Shown here one piece after another: positions 26,976 to 37,118 of a stretch of 64,000 bases of DNA. Within the stretch, counting starts at the first letter, position 1. The number at the start of each line of letters is the position of its first letter. A program made the position numbers and the translations under genes. Source of the DNA: Dechloromonas sp. H13 (GTDB taxonomy: Bacteria; Pseudomonadota; Gammaproteobacteria; Burkholderiales; Rhodocyclaceae); contig NZ_SSXX01000003.1 in the NCBI RefSeq assembly GCF_009469615.1, forward strand, positions 62,001 to 126,000, in the 5' to 3' direction. The notes under the pieces were generated by a model. It saw only the letters and a list, made by a program, of their open reading frames with translations, had not been told where the DNA came from and searched no databases.

Positions 26976-28208
26976 ATGGACTCCCAACGCTTCGCCATCA
27001 AGGGCCGCGTGATCGGCGCGGACGATCCACAATTGCAGGAGGCGCTCGCCCATGTCTACGAGACACCCGAGCGGCCGAGATGCCTATGCGTGCCCGGCGG
27101 CGTGGAGATGTACGTGGCGCGGCATCGCCAGTTCGTGGTCAAGCGCATGCCGGACAGCGGCAGCGCCCACCATCCGGGCTGCCCCTCCTACGAGCCGGAG
27201 GTCCTGCAGTCCGGGCTGGGCGAACTGGTCGGTGAAGCGGTGCTGGAGTCGGAACCGGGCCGGGTCGAATTGCGGGTGGATTTTCCCTGGACACGGGTGC
27301 TAGGGCGCGGCTTGCCGCGCGGCGAACCCCAGGAGGTGGCGGAGATCGGCGTGCCGCGGCGGCAGATGACGTTGCGGGCGTTGATGCATTTCCTGTTCGA
27401 GCGCGCGGGCTTCAACCGCTGGAGCCCGGCGATGGCGGGCAAACGCAACCAGGGCGTGTTGCGCAAGTACCTGCTGGAGGCCGCCGAGGAGATCGTGGTC
27501 AAGGGCGTGCCGCTGGCCGAGCGTCTGTATGTGCCCGAACCCTTCAGCGAAAGCGCCAAGGCCGAGGCGGCACAGCGCCGGCGCGAGAAACTGGCCGTGC
27601 TGCGCCCCAAGGACGGGCAGACGCCGCTGGCCATCGTGATCGGCGAGTTCAAGGCAAGCGAGGCGACGAGTCAGGGCTGTCGAGTCTGGATTCGCCACAT
27701 GCCGGATGCGCCGCTGTTGATCGCCGGCCGGAGTTGGGAGCGGATCGAGCGGGCGTTCGCTCCGCTGTTCGAGGCGCGCGATGCCGATACCGGCCACCCC
27801 GTCCGAGTGGTCATGGCCGCCCTGATCCGCGCCCGCCGTGAATACACCTACGAAATCGATGCGGCGAGTCTGATGCTGACCAGCGAGCACTGGATTCCCG
27901 TCGAGGGCGTGCATGAACTCCCCCTGGTCGACGCACTGATCGCCCAGCACCGCCGCTTCGTCAAGCCGCTGCGCTATGACGCCCGGAGTGCGGCGGCCTT
28001 TCCGAATGCCTTGCTGCTGGATGCCGGGGCGGCGCCGGTTCCGTTGCATGTGGTGAGCGCTTTCACGGACCCGAAAGAGCGGCTTTCCAAAGAAAAGGCA
28101 ATTGCGGGAATCGGTGCGCAGGGCGCCTGGGTCTGGAGAACAGAGGAGCAAATGCCACCCTTCAGCCAAGCTGTAGAGTGGCGCTGCTGTCTTGGTCCGC
28201 GCTATTGA
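26976..28208 (+). CDS. DUF1173 family protein
   Basis: 410 aa. 'ERPRCLCVPGGVEMYVARHR', 'SGSAHHPGCPSYEP' (Cys/His-rich, possible metal site) and 'MTLRALMHFLFERAGFNRW' match DUF1173, a family confined to plasmids and ICEs and of unknown role. The stop lies 7 bp past the end of the oppositely oriented mcrC, so the C-terminus marks the left edge of the defence island. The last residues ('FSQAVEWRCCLGPRY') may have been altered by that insertion. Confidence 0.82.
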   Translation: MDSQRFAIKGRVIGADDPQLQEALAHVYETPERPRCLCVPGGVEMYVARHRQFVVKRMPDSGSAHHPGCPSYEPEVLQSGLGELVGEAVLESEPGRVELRVDFPWTRVLGRGLPRGEPQEVAEIGVPRRQMTLRALMHFLFERAGFNRWSPAMAGKRNQGVLRKYLLEAAEEIVVKGVPLAERLYVPEPFSESAKAEAAQRRREKLAVLRPKDGQTPLAIVIGEFKASEATSQGCRVWIRHMPDAPLLIAGRSWERIERAFAPLFEARDADTGHPVRVVMAALIRARREYTYEIDAASLMLTSEHWIPVEGVHELPLVDALIAQHRRFVKPLRYDARSAAAFPNALLLDAGAAPVPLHVVSAFTDPKERLSKEKAIAGIGAQGAWVWRTEEQMPPFSQAVEWRCCLGPRY

Positions 28209-29332
28209 AGCTTCGCCTTGCACAAGCGCAACAACTGCGATCGGATATCAGCCGGCGAGGCCGACAGATCCACAGTAGCAAACCGGATGTCCTGACCCTG
28301 GATGACAACCGTCTCGTCGACCGCTTGGCCGATAGCGGGATGCAGCAACAATCCGCTCGCGCAATCTGCAAGCGAATCGCCGCGCCCGACCTGAGAACGC
28401 AGATAGGCGTAAATCTGGTACACATAGCCGCTGCGCAGAGTTTCCTCGCGATACCAACCATTCGTCACGATCGATGTGAACTTCGTATCGATCACGATCC
28501 GCCGCCCGGCTGCTGGGTGGTCGAGCACCACGTCGGTTCGCATTGTCGGCAGGATCTTGTCGATCCCAGCTGTCCTCTGCTCAATTTGCCACCCCAGCGT
28601 CCCACCGCACTGCACACGCCATCCTTGTGGGCTCAATACCACGTCGTAGAACCCGCCCACCGCCTGCTCGAATAGTCGACGCACCCACGTGACCTCGCGA
28701 TCCGGCAAAGAGAGCACATTCGATCCAGATGCCTCAGTAGGTAGCGCGAGATCAAAAGCCAGCTTCGCGGCCGTCACCATGAACCTGTCGTCTGCGTCGT
28801 TTCGGCCAAAACGATCAGCGCTCATTTGGGCTCGCGTGGGCGCATCGCCAGACACGCCCATGGCCTTCATGCCACTCGCAAGTGAGCGGCAGCGATGGGC
28901 TATGTCCTTCCTCCGCACGATTCTGGAGATGGTTTCCAGGGCGGCTCGGACAAAGCGATTGCGCGGTGTGTCGATGGTCAGTTCGTCAAACCTACACGCC
29001 ACCAATCCGCGATCCAGCAACTGATGGCGTTCGGTGGTCAGTACATCGATGCGGCCACGCACTCGATTCAGTACGGCATCCCAAGAACGATAGCCAAGGC
29101 TAAGACGCCGACGCTGCCGCACCTCAACCGCGTGGGCAAGGATCTCGGCGACCAGGTCTGGCAGATCGTCCGGGCTGTCTTCCAGACCGACCTTGCCGAT
29201 ACCGCGAGTGCGGAACAGGTCCGAGGCATAGAGCATCAGCAGCCAAAGGTTGCGCACCGGAATGCGTCCGATGAATCCCTCTGCGCTCGCGGATGTCCTC
29301 TTTGCCTGTTCTGCGACGGCGTTCATCACCAA
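28202..29332 (-). CDS. mcrC: McrC, nuclease subunit of an McrBC-type restriction system
   Basis: 376 aa. The N-terminus 'FIGRIPVRNLWLLMLYASDL' and 'RVRGRIDVLTTERHQLLDRG' are typical of McrC. The PD-(D/E)XK site is 'MRTDVVLDHP...RIVIDTKF', near residues 264-286: Asp in MRTDVVL and the D-T-K triplet. McrC associates with McrB rings and cuts DNA with modified cytosines. It overlaps mcrB by 7 bp and is the last gene of the long minus-strand defence transcript. It converges with DUF1173. Confidence 0.92.
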   Translation of the reverse strand: MVMNAVAEQAKRTSASAEGFIGRIPVRNLWLLMLYASDLFRTRGIGKVGLEDSPDDLPDLVAEILAHAVEVRQRRRLSLGYRSWDAVLNRVRGRIDVLTTERHQLLDRGLVACRFDELTIDTPRNRFVRAALETISRIVRRKDIAHRCRSLASGMKAMGVSGDAPTRAQMSADRFGRNDADDRFMVTAAKLAFDLALPTEASGSNVLSLPDREVTWVRRLFEQAVGGFYDVVLSPQGWRVQCGGTLGWQIEQRTAGIDKILPTMRTDVVLDHPAAGRRIVIDTKFTSIVTNGWYREETLRSGYVYQIYAYLRSQVGRGDSLADCASGLLLHPAIGQAVDETVVIQGQDIRFATVDLSASPADIRSQLLRLCKAKLQ

Positions 29333-31548
29333 CCCTGCGTCAGCCGTGCAATCGCCTTCTGTGCCTCGTCGGGCGCGTCGAACCAGTATTCATCCAGCAG
29401 CGGGCCGATCTCCGTCTCCACAACCTGCTGGAACCACTTCTTGGTGTCGCCCGCTTCAAGGCGATGCGCTGGTGTCACGTAGCTGTGGCCAATTCGAAAC
29501 TGCTTGCCAAGACGAGCATCAGCCGCAATCTGGTCGTTCAGCTCGGCGATCCGATGCTCGATATCCGCCACCATAGCTGGATCAACAGCACTCTCTTTGA
29601 CCACCCAATCCCGCCACGCAGGGCCTAACCTTGGCTCCAGACCAACGAATGCGAAACGGCGACGCAGCGCGAGATCGACCAGCGCCAGAGATCGGTCAGC
29701 GATGTTCATGGTGCCGACAACATAGAGATTTTCCGGAATGTGGACGGGACGTCGTTTACCGTCTGCATCGGGATAGCAGAGCTCTAAAGCCTCATTGGGC
29801 GTGCGCTTCCCAGCCTCCAGTAGCGTGAGCAGCTCACCAAAGATTTGCGCAGGGTTGCCACGGTTGATCTCCTCGATCACCACGACAACCCTTGAAGAAG
29901 GATCTTTGGACGCAGCTTTGATCGCTTCCATGAAGATACCGTCCGCCAGCGACAACTTGCCGTCGCCAGTCGGGCGCCACCCTCGCACGAAGTCCTCGTA
30001 GGAAAGGTTGGGATGGAACTGAACCGCGCGGACCTTGCTGTCGTCCTTCTGCCCCATTAACGCGAAGGCCAGCCGCTTGGCCAGCCAAGTCTTGCCGGTA
30101 CCCGGAGGACCCTGCAGGATCAGGTTCTTCTTGGTACGCAGCCGATCGAGCAGAAGATCGATCTCGGCCCGCTCAAGAAAGCACCCATCCTTGAGAATAT
30201 CTTCAACAGAGTACGGAACGATCGGGGCTGCAGCTCGTACGGCCTCCTGTGCGACGTCATCGGCATCATCCTCGCCGTCATTCTCTGTGCCCGCGTCGGA
30301 AGTTGTTGCCTCGCTGGTGGGGTCCTTGTAGACCCACGCTTCCAGCGACAGCTCAGGGTAGGAGTGAACTGGGTAAGACGCTTCTTGGAAGCGTGGCTCC
30401 AGTGCGTCCATCACAGCAAGATAATCGGCCGAGTTGCAGCGTCTTTTCGGGCCGTGAAGGCCAATCGGCACGCCGAGCTTCTTACTGACGTAGACCTGAG
30501 AGTTGTGATCAAGGCTCAGGAATGCCCAAGGCCTGATCCAGTAAAGGCCGAACGTCAAGTTCCATGCGACGCCTCGGCGCCCGTTCGCGCTGTCGAAAGC
30601 CTTGGCGAACTCCTCGCGGGCAAGGTCATCGTCGGTATCTGCATACGCGATGCCCGCTGCGAAGACGCCCCAAAGCGAGTCGATGTGGTCGGTGGCGCGA
30701 TTGATCTCGAATGGAAAGTACCAGGACTTCAAGTTGTTCAGCAGCGGGATGCCTTCGAACGTCTCTGGAACAGGCTCGTCGACGCCCAGGAATTTGGCCA
30801 ACTCGGTCGCGATGATCTTGCGGTTGGAATCCTTGATGCCCCGATTGAACAGACCCATCGTCGTGAACGGGCAAATGTCCTTCACGAAGCCCGTGGTGCC
30901 ATCCGCATACTTGTCCTCTGCCAGGTGACCGAGTCCGTCGACACGTACGGAGATATCCCGGATACCTTCCACGAGGGCGGCCCTGTTGGCGCGATACGTG
31001 AGCAGCTTGTCGGCGATCGCTTCGTAGAACTTTGTCCAGCCGAAGCGATGCGTGTCGGGTGCCGCTGTCCCGAAGCGTTCCCGCCAGTAGGGCGCGTTTC
31101 GGAAACGCTCGACGTCCTGTGGCTTGTTGTCGAATGCGAATGCGATCAATGCATCCGTCTTCCACTCACCAGGCAGAACACGCCAAACCGTCCCCCGGTG
31201 CGTGTAGAAGTACCACTCACGAACCGGCTCGACCTTTGTCCAGTCAACCTTGACGCGTTGGCCATCATTCAGGTTCTCGGTGATCGTGCCGATCGCCTTG
31301 ATGGCCATCACCGACACCGCTTGTCCACGGCTTTCAAAGGGCAGCCCATTCTTGCGCGTGTACGACGACTTGACCGCGATCCGATCGCCTGGCCGCATTG
31401 ATCGCACCACGTCCAGATGCTTGTCCTCGTAGCCGTTCTCCCAAATCCCCTCGGACAAAAAGCGTGGCAACTGGTCGTCGGTGCCCCCGTAGCTTGCGCC
31501 AACAAACCAGCTCGCTTGTGCGCTCGAGTTATCTGTTTTTGTGTTCAT
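29326..31548 (-). CDS. mcrB: McrB, GTP-dependent AAA+ subunit of an McrBC-type restriction system
   Basis: 740 aa. The AAA+ core in the C-terminal half has Walker A 'LQGPPGTGKTWLAKRLAF' (about residue 480), 'VQFHPNLSYEDFVRGWRP', Walker B 'VVVIEEINRGNPAQIFGEL' and 'VVGTMNIADRSLALVDLALR', the McrB sensor with NxxD-type motif. The N-terminal about 150 residues ('SWFVGASYGGTDDQL', 'GDRIAVKSSYTRK') look like an EVE/PUA-type reader domain that would recognise modified bases. It starts 8 bp after brxA ends, so it is appended to the BREX operon. Confidence 0.93.
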   Translation of the reverse strand: MNTKTDNSSAQASWFVGASYGGTDDQLPRFLSEGIWENGYEDKHLDVVRSMRPGDRIAVKSSYTRKNGLPFESRGQAVSVMAIKAIGTITENLNDGQRVKVDWTKVEPVREWYFYTHRGTVWRVLPGEWKTDALIAFAFDNKPQDVERFRNAPYWRERFGTAAPDTHRFGWTKFYEAIADKLLTYRANRAALVEGIRDISVRVDGLGHLAEDKYADGTTGFVKDICPFTTMGLFNRGIKDSNRKIIATELAKFLGVDEPVPETFEGIPLLNNLKSWYFPFEINRATDHIDSLWGVFAAGIAYADTDDDLAREEFAKAFDSANGRRGVAWNLTFGLYWIRPWAFLSLDHNSQVYVSKKLGVPIGLHGPKRRCNSADYLAVMDALEPRFQEASYPVHSYPELSLEAWVYKDPTSEATTSDAGTENDGEDDADDVAQEAVRAAAPIVPYSVEDILKDGCFLERAEIDLLLDRLRTKKNLILQGPPGTGKTWLAKRLAFALMGQKDDSKVRAVQFHPNLSYEDFVRGWRPTGDGKLSLADGIFMEAIKAASKDPSSRVVVVIEEINRGNPAQIFGELLTLLEAGKRTPNEALELCYPDADGKRRPVHIPENLYVVGTMNIADRSLALVDLALRRRFAFVGLEPRLGPAWRDWVVKESAVDPAMVADIEHRIAELNDQIAADARLGKQFRIGHSYVTPAHRLEAGDTKKWFQQVVETEIGPLLDEYWFDAPDEAQKAIARLTQGW

Positions 31549-31556
31549 CGATGTCC

Positions 31557-32279
31557 TCAGATCGTGGTGCGCAAGGCGGCAAACTGACTGCTCGGCCCCT
31601 CTGAACGCAGGTCCAGGTCCGGGCTGTTCGAAATCACATAGGCCAACGGCCGTGTCAGCGTGAACGGGAACAGCACCGGCAGCGATTGCAAGGTAGGCAC
31701 CGACACGGGCTTGCCGGTGTAGCGCACAGCGGCTTCAATGAGCCAGGCCGTCAGTTCGTCGTTGTCGATGGTCGTGGGTGCCAGGCGGATCACGCGCTTG
31801 CCTTTTTCCACCCGTTCCACGGCGCCCCAGCTCGCCTGACTTTGGATGACCATGTTGGTCATACGCCGGGTGCCTTCACGTTCGCCGTAGATTTCACTCA
31901 TCCGGCGATGCACTTCGGCCGAAGCGCAGTCACCTTGCAGGGCGGACAAACGGCCGACCAGTTCGGCCACTTTTCCGAAGAAGGGGTAGGTCGCAATCGC
32001 CACTCCCCAACACAGCGCGGCAATCGGAATGTCCGTTTGCACCTTGTAGAGGGATACGCCGCGATCGGCGAACTCGACGAGACTGGCGCGCGGCTCAAGC
32101 CACAGTCGATTCAGTACGGTGCGAGTCTTCTTCTTGGCTTCAACGCTAAGACCGGCTTCGGCGAGCAGTGCATTCAGATCATCCAGTCCGGCTGTGCCTG
32201 CACGAATGTTCAGTGCCGCAGCCGCCCAATCAAGCTGAATGAACCGATCAAAGCCGATTTGAGGGGATGATGAATTCAT
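31557..32279 (-). CDS. brxA: BrxA (DUF1819), BREX type 3
   Basis: 240 aa, helical. 'VLNRLWLEPRASLVEFADRG', 'AALCWGVAIATYPFFGKVAE' and 'YGEREGTRRMTNMVIQS' match BrxA of type 3 BREX, a small DNA-binding protein. Its ATG overlaps the pglZ stop by 4 bp. Its position at the 3' end after pglZ is the standard type 3 order. Confidence 0.88.
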   Translation of the reverse strand: MNSSSPQIGFDRFIQLDWAAAALNIRAGTAGLDDLNALLAEAGLSVEAKKKTRTVLNRLWLEPRASLVEFADRGVSLYKVQTDIPIAALCWGVAIATYPFFGKVAELVGRLSALQGDCASAEVHRRMSEIYGEREGTRRMTNMVIQSQASWGAVERVEKGKRVIRLAPTTIDNDELTAWLIEAAVRYTGKPVSVPTLQSLPVLFPFTLTRPLAYVISNSPDLDLRSEGPSSQFAALRTTI

Positions 32280-34291
32280 TCGGTACCAATCACATAACTG
32301 ACGTTCACAAAGGGGACGATCAGCTCCTCAATCGAGACACCTCCGTGGACCACCACCTGGTCACCCTCGGGAACAAAGGCTGTTCGCCCGCCTGCGAATA
32401 GGGGCATGAAGTTCGCGGGTAGTCCAGCGATATCCAGCCTCACCGTGCTGGGGTACGCGGCGGCGGAGTCGGCCAACAGCGATTCACTTCGATAGACCCT
32501 GACGCGCTCCCCGCGCGTCTCCGCGATGACGCCCTGGTTGGGCCTGCCAACGCCCGTGGACTCCACGTTGCCGTGATCGGCGGTGAGGTAGATGTGATAC
32601 CCCTTGTCCAGCAGCATCGAGAACAAGCGATCGACGAAGCCGGTCGCCAGCCAGTTCCCGATCCATAGGGCCACGTCCTTCTTGGAGCGTTCCTTGTGGA
32701 GCCGGTCGTCGACCTCGTCAATGATCAAACCCAACACCTTCGGCCGACGATCCGTCAGGTCCGATTCCAGCGCGTCGAGCTGATCCACCTGTCGCAGAGC
32801 ACGGCGGTACAGGACCTCATTCGGGTTCACGCCTTCGTTCTGCCAGAAGGTCTTCCACAGCGTTTCCTCCTTGTCGGTCCGGTCGATGGAGTCATCGAAC
32901 TCACGTGGCTTGAGACCCGAGAACAGCGCCTGGCGCGAAACCGATGTCACTGTGGGAAGCCACGCGAAGGACGTGCCTTCATCGAAGGCAAAGCGCTTCG
33001 TGCTGGCGATCAGCCGTTCCCTGATCTGCACCCATTGATCGAATGCCAGGCCATCGAAGACCAGCAAGGCCACCTTCGTCTCACCCGCTGCCCGTCGATG
33101 CCGCAAGAAGCGCGGAATGTGGTGCACCATGACCGGCCCCTTGGTGACCGGCTGAAGCATCAGGTCGGCATAGTGCTTGGCTGCAACCCATGCCTGCAGT
33201 CGCCCGTCAGTCTGCGCATGCAGCGCATTGATTGTCGAGCGCACCTTCGAGAGTTGCTCGCTACCCTCAGCGCCCGGCAGCCCATGAGCGCGGGCCAGGA
33301 TCTCGCCGTAGCGCTTAGCAAACTCGCTCCAGTCCTTGTGCGACGCCGCTTCCGATGGGATCGATGCAATCAGACCATCGACGCCCTTGAGCACCAGGGC
33401 CTGCAATGCAGCCGGGTCTTGAACGATTCCCGCCTTGATCCAGCTTGGCATGGCAGCCGGGACGCTGTGGACAGCCATCGGATGCAGGGTGCCGTCGAGG
33501 AACATCGAGTCGACCAGCACCTGCACATCGGAGTGGTCAAACGGGATCTCGATCTTGGCGACGTAGTCTGGCGGCGGGGGTTCGCCCGTGCGGGAGCCAT
33601 CCAGACCCTGACCGGTGAGGTAGCGGTACCACGCATCCTGCACAACACGCAGCAGCACGCTCTTTGAGGAGAGCCACGCCGCGACGGGTTGATCTGCGAA
33701 CAATCCCTTGCCTTGCAAGATGCCGGCGGCATGCTTGGCAAAAAGTGGCGGCAATGAGCGGTTGGCGAAGTGCATTCGCAGCAACTCGCGCCAGAAATCG
33801 ACGGGCGTGCGGATGGATCGCGGCGTGAGCTGGTAGACGTGTTCCAGGATGAAGTCCTTGGACTCGTTCTCGCCGCGAGCCGACTGCAATTCGGCTTCGT
33901 GGGCATCGAACAGCACTGCCAGGTGCTCCGGCTCCACCTGCTTGACCGTGCTGTAGGCCAGCCGAGGGAACAACTCGGCCAAGCTGAGCCGCGCCACACG
34001 GCCGTGGTGCACGATGTCCCAAGGCAATACGTTCTGGTCAGCGCCACGCAAGTGCAGAACCAGCGACGGCGCCGGGCCAGCCTCTCTACGATCCCAGGCA
34101 CCGCGATACCGCTCTTCAAACTCGGCACGGAAGGAGAACGGATCCTCATAGAGCATCACTTCGAAGCCACGGCTGCGCAGCTCGGCCAGCAGCTTCTCGT
34201 CGAGCAGCACTTCGTCCGGGTCACACGCTACCCAAAGCCGGGTCAGGTCTGCGGTGAACTGGCTGAGGATTCGATCCGTCCAGTGGCTCAT
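32276..34291 (-). CDS. pglZ: PglZ, alkaline-phosphatase-fold protein, BREX type 3
   Basis: 671 aa. The phosphatase-like core has 'KVALLVFDGLAFDQWVQIRE' (metal-binding Asp), 'AWLPTVTSVSRQALFSGLKP' and 'YHIYLTADHGNVESTGVGRP' (DHG, late metal ligands). PglZ is essential for BREX defence and interacts with the methyltransferase PglX. The gene overlaps brxHII and brxA by 4 bp each. Confidence 0.93.
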   Translation of the reverse strand: MSHWTDRILSQFTADLTRLWVACDPDEVLLDEKLLAELRSRGFEVMLYEDPFSFRAEFEERYRGAWDRREAGPAPSLVLHLRGADQNVLPWDIVHHGRVARLSLAELFPRLAYSTVKQVEPEHLAVLFDAHEAELQSARGENESKDFILEHVYQLTPRSIRTPVDFWRELLRMHFANRSLPPLFAKHAAGILQGKGLFADQPVAAWLSSKSVLLRVVQDAWYRYLTGQGLDGSRTGEPPPPDYVAKIEIPFDHSDVQVLVDSMFLDGTLHPMAVHSVPAAMPSWIKAGIVQDPAALQALVLKGVDGLIASIPSEAASHKDWSEFAKRYGEILARAHGLPGAEGSEQLSKVRSTINALHAQTDGRLQAWVAAKHYADLMLQPVTKGPVMVHHIPRFLRHRRAAGETKVALLVFDGLAFDQWVQIRERLIASTKRFAFDEGTSFAWLPTVTSVSRQALFSGLKPREFDDSIDRTDKEETLWKTFWQNEGVNPNEVLYRRALRQVDQLDALESDLTDRRPKVLGLIIDEVDDRLHKERSKKDVALWIGNWLATGFVDRLFSMLLDKGYHIYLTADHGNVESTGVGRPNQGVIAETRGERVRVYRSESLLADSAAAYPSTVRLDIAGLPANFMPLFAGGRTAFVPEGDQVVVHGGVSIEELIVPFVNVSYVIGTE

Positions 34292-37116
34292 GACTGCAGC
34301 CCTCCGGGCAACACATCTCCGGAGACGCGCACCAACATCACTGCGTTCAGGTCCGGCACACTGGCCTCGGCGTCATCAAGGGATGCCATGCGCGCATCGT
34401 GTTCCTGTTGCAGCCGCTTGCGCCGGTGCTCCCGCACTGCCGGCAAGCCGATACGGCCAATCGCCTGACTCCGGGCTTCGAAGGCGTAGCTGGCGCGCTC
34501 GCGCTCTTCTTTGAGCCGGGTGCGGTGTTCGTCCAGCAGCTCTTTGAAGATCCGTTCACCTTGCGTCCGCGCAGCGGCTTGCGAAGCATCGAACCATCTC
34601 ACCGCATCTTCAGCGCCGCTCACCGCATGCACATCGACGGTCTCGGTCAGCAGTAGATCCCAGACCCGCTTGGCTGTGGGAACAAAGGTGCGCCCGTCCT
34701 CAGTCACGAACACCGGTAGGAAGCGCTTGCGGCTGAGCCCCTCGGCGACGAGGCTGATCTCCCACAGCGACCAGATGCCGCGCACGGAATCGGGCAAGCC
34801 CGTCACGCGAATCACAGGCAGCTGTTGGCCGGCGACGAATCGAGGCAGCTCACTGATGACAGCCCGTGCCCGTGGGTCTTCCAGCGTCACCCAATCCAGT
34901 TCGGGGTTTTCGTCCGCCGTCCGGGCGTCGAAGCATGCCTGTGCCGATTCGCTGCCGTCCGCCCACTTCACCTTCCATGCCTTGCCAACCTTGGTCGCCG
35001 AGCCCCCGCGTGCTGCCAAGCCACTGGTGATCGCCCGCTCCAACCAAAACTGCGCGGGGTGGTCCCGCCACTTGCGTGCATCGTCTGCGTCCAGATCGTG
35101 CGCTTCCGACAGCAAATCGCTGCTCTTCTTTGACTCGGCGAGGGTCGTACGGAGCTGCGACACCACCGCATCGCACTCTTGCTCGATCGCGTCCGGGTTC
35201 TGGAGGCTGTGCACAAACAGTTCGTCGAACATCGGGTCGGCTTCCACCGAGTCCATCACGTCCGACGCCTTGTCCACGCCGAATTCCTGGGCGATGACCT
35301 CGAGCTTTTCCTCCAGCACCTGGCGCACGCGGTGTTCCACCGTGTCTTCCAGGACGAAGTTGATGGCGCGCACCACATGGTGCTGGCCGATACGGTCCAC
35401 ACGACCGATGCGCTGCTCGATGCGCATCGGGTTCCATGGCATGTCGAAGTTGACGATGACGTGGCAGAACTGCAAGTTCAGGCCTTCGCCGCCAGCATCC
35501 GTGGAGATCAGGATGCGCACGTCTTTGGAGAAGACCTGCTGCGCCCGCGAGCGTGCATCCAGATCCATGCCGCCGTTCAGCGTGGCCACCGAGAAGCCCC
35601 GGCTCTCCAGGTAGTGCGCCAGCATCGCCTGTGTCGGCACGAACTCGGTGAAGATCAGCACCTTCAACGCCGGGTCGTTTTCTTCTTGCTGCAGCTTGTA
35701 GATCAGCTCCAGCAGAGCCTCGGCCTTGGCATCGGTGCCCGAACCCTCGGTCTCGCGCGCCAACGCCAGCAAGGTTTCAACCTCGGACTTCTCCAGCTCC
35801 CACCCGCTGGCTTGCACGGCCAGATCAACCTGCGATTGCCCGTCCAGGTCAGCCCACTCATCGGGGCTGGTGCTCTCGAACAGGTTGCCTTGGGGCTGTG
35901 GTGCTTCCAGCAAGGCCTGGCGCTTTTCCAGCGTGGTTCGGATGGCCGCCGTGCTGGATGTCACCAGGCGCTGCATCAGGATCATCAAGAAGCCGATGTG
36001 GCGCTGCTTGGCGGCCATTGCCTGGTTATAGCCGTGGCGCACATAGTCGGTCACTGCTTCGTACAGGCGCTGCTGGGCGTTGTGACGCGCCTGCCAGGCC
36101 ACAGCCTGCAGTCGGGTGACCCGGGGCTTGAACAGGGGCTGGCCTTCGGCGTTGATCGACGCACGCTTCTCGGTGCGGATCACGAAGGGACGCACCCGGT
36201 CCCGGTTGACGCTGCTTTCGTCCGGAAACGCTTCGCGGTCCAGCAACTGCATCAAACGCATGAACTGGTCGGTCTTGCCCTGGTGTGGCGTGGCCGACAG
36301 CAGCAACAAGTATGGGGATGCCTCGGCCAATGCTGCTCCGAGCTTGTAGCGGGCCACCTGCTCGGTGCTGCCGCCCATGCGATGGGCTTCGTCGATGATG
36401 ACCAGATCCCACGAGGCCGAGATCAGGTCCTCGAAGCGCTCGCGGTTGTAGGTGTTGAGTTGTTCCAGGCTCCAGCCGCGCCGTGCCTCCAGAGGCTTGA
36501 CCGAGTCCAGCGAGCAGATCACCTGGTCATGCATGCGCCACAGGTTGTCTTCGTCGCCCACGGCGCCGCTGCGCCACTGGCGGAAGGCCGCCAGCTCCGA
36601 AGGCTCGATGAACTGGAACTTCTCGCCGAAGTGCAGCCGCATTTCCGCCTGCCACTGGCGAACCAGCCCCTTGGGCGCCACCACCAGAATCCGCTTCACC
36701 CGGCCACGCAACTTCAGCTCGCGCAGCACCAGGCCTGCCTCAATCGTTTTGCCCAGGCCCACCTCATCGGCGAGCAGGTAGCGAATGCGGTCGCGGCTGA
36801 TGGCCCGGTTCAGTGCATAGAGCTGGTGCGGCAGCGGCACCACGCTGGACTGAATCGGCGCCAGCAGCAGGTTGTCTTCCAGCGCATCCAGCAGCTTGGC
36901 CGCCGCCGTAGTGTGCAGAATCTGCTCCACGGTCGGCCGGATGCTTGCCAACGGCGCAAGATCCTGCGCCCGGGTACGCACCACGGCGTCTTTGGCCGGC
37001 AGCCAGACGCGGTAGGCGCTTTCGCCCCACACATCCTGGCGCTCGATCACCCGGCAGGGCGATGCCTGCCGGGTCAGCCAGCACCAGTCACCCACGCTGA
37101 AGCCGATTTCTGCCAC
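34288..37116 (-). CDS. brxHII: BrxHII, SNF2-type helicase, BREX type 3
   Basis: 942 aa. Motifs: 'YLLADEVGLGKTIEAGLVLR' (Walker A, residues about 105-125), 'KRILVVAPKGLVRQWQAEMR' (Ia), 'DLVIIDEAHRMGG' (DEAH), 'LLLLSATPHQGKTDQF' (III), 'ILISTDAGGEGLNLQFCHVI' and 'RIEQRIGRVDRIGQ' (V and VI). The C-terminal 350 residues are coiled/charged. It starts 2 bp after the pglXI stop. The SNF2 helicase class with DUF1156 methyltransferase and PglZ defines type 3 BREX. Confidence 0.93.
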   Translation of the reverse strand: MAEIGFSVGDWCWLTRQASPCRVIERQDVWGESAYRVWLPAKDAVVRTRAQDLAPLASIRPTVEQILHTTAAAKLLDALEDNLLLAPIQSSVVPLPHQLYALNRAISRDRIRYLLADEVGLGKTIEAGLVLRELKLRGRVKRILVVAPKGLVRQWQAEMRLHFGEKFQFIEPSELAAFRQWRSGAVGDEDNLWRMHDQVICSLDSVKPLEARRGWSLEQLNTYNRERFEDLISASWDLVIIDEAHRMGGSTEQVARYKLGAALAEASPYLLLLSATPHQGKTDQFMRLMQLLDREAFPDESSVNRDRVRPFVIRTEKRASINAEGQPLFKPRVTRLQAVAWQARHNAQQRLYEAVTDYVRHGYNQAMAAKQRHIGFLMILMQRLVTSSTAAIRTTLEKRQALLEAPQPQGNLFESTSPDEWADLDGQSQVDLAVQASGWELEKSEVETLLALARETEGSGTDAKAEALLELIYKLQQEENDPALKVLIFTEFVPTQAMLAHYLESRGFSVATLNGGMDLDARSRAQQVFSKDVRILISTDAGGEGLNLQFCHVIVNFDMPWNPMRIEQRIGRVDRIGQHHVVRAINFVLEDTVEHRVRQVLEEKLEVIAQEFGVDKASDVMDSVEADPMFDELFVHSLQNPDAIEQECDAVVSQLRTTLAESKKSSDLLSEAHDLDADDARKWRDHPAQFWLERAITSGLAARGGSATKVGKAWKVKWADGSESAQACFDARTADENPELDWVTLEDPRARAVISELPRFVAGQQLPVIRVTGLPDSVRGIWSLWEISLVAEGLSRKRFLPVFVTEDGRTFVPTAKRVWDLLLTETVDVHAVSGAEDAVRWFDASQAAARTQGERIFKELLDEHRTRLKEERERASYAFEARSQAIGRIGLPAVREHRRKRLQQEHDARMASLDDAEASVPDLNAVMLVRVSGDVLPGGLQS

Positions 37117-37118
37117 GC

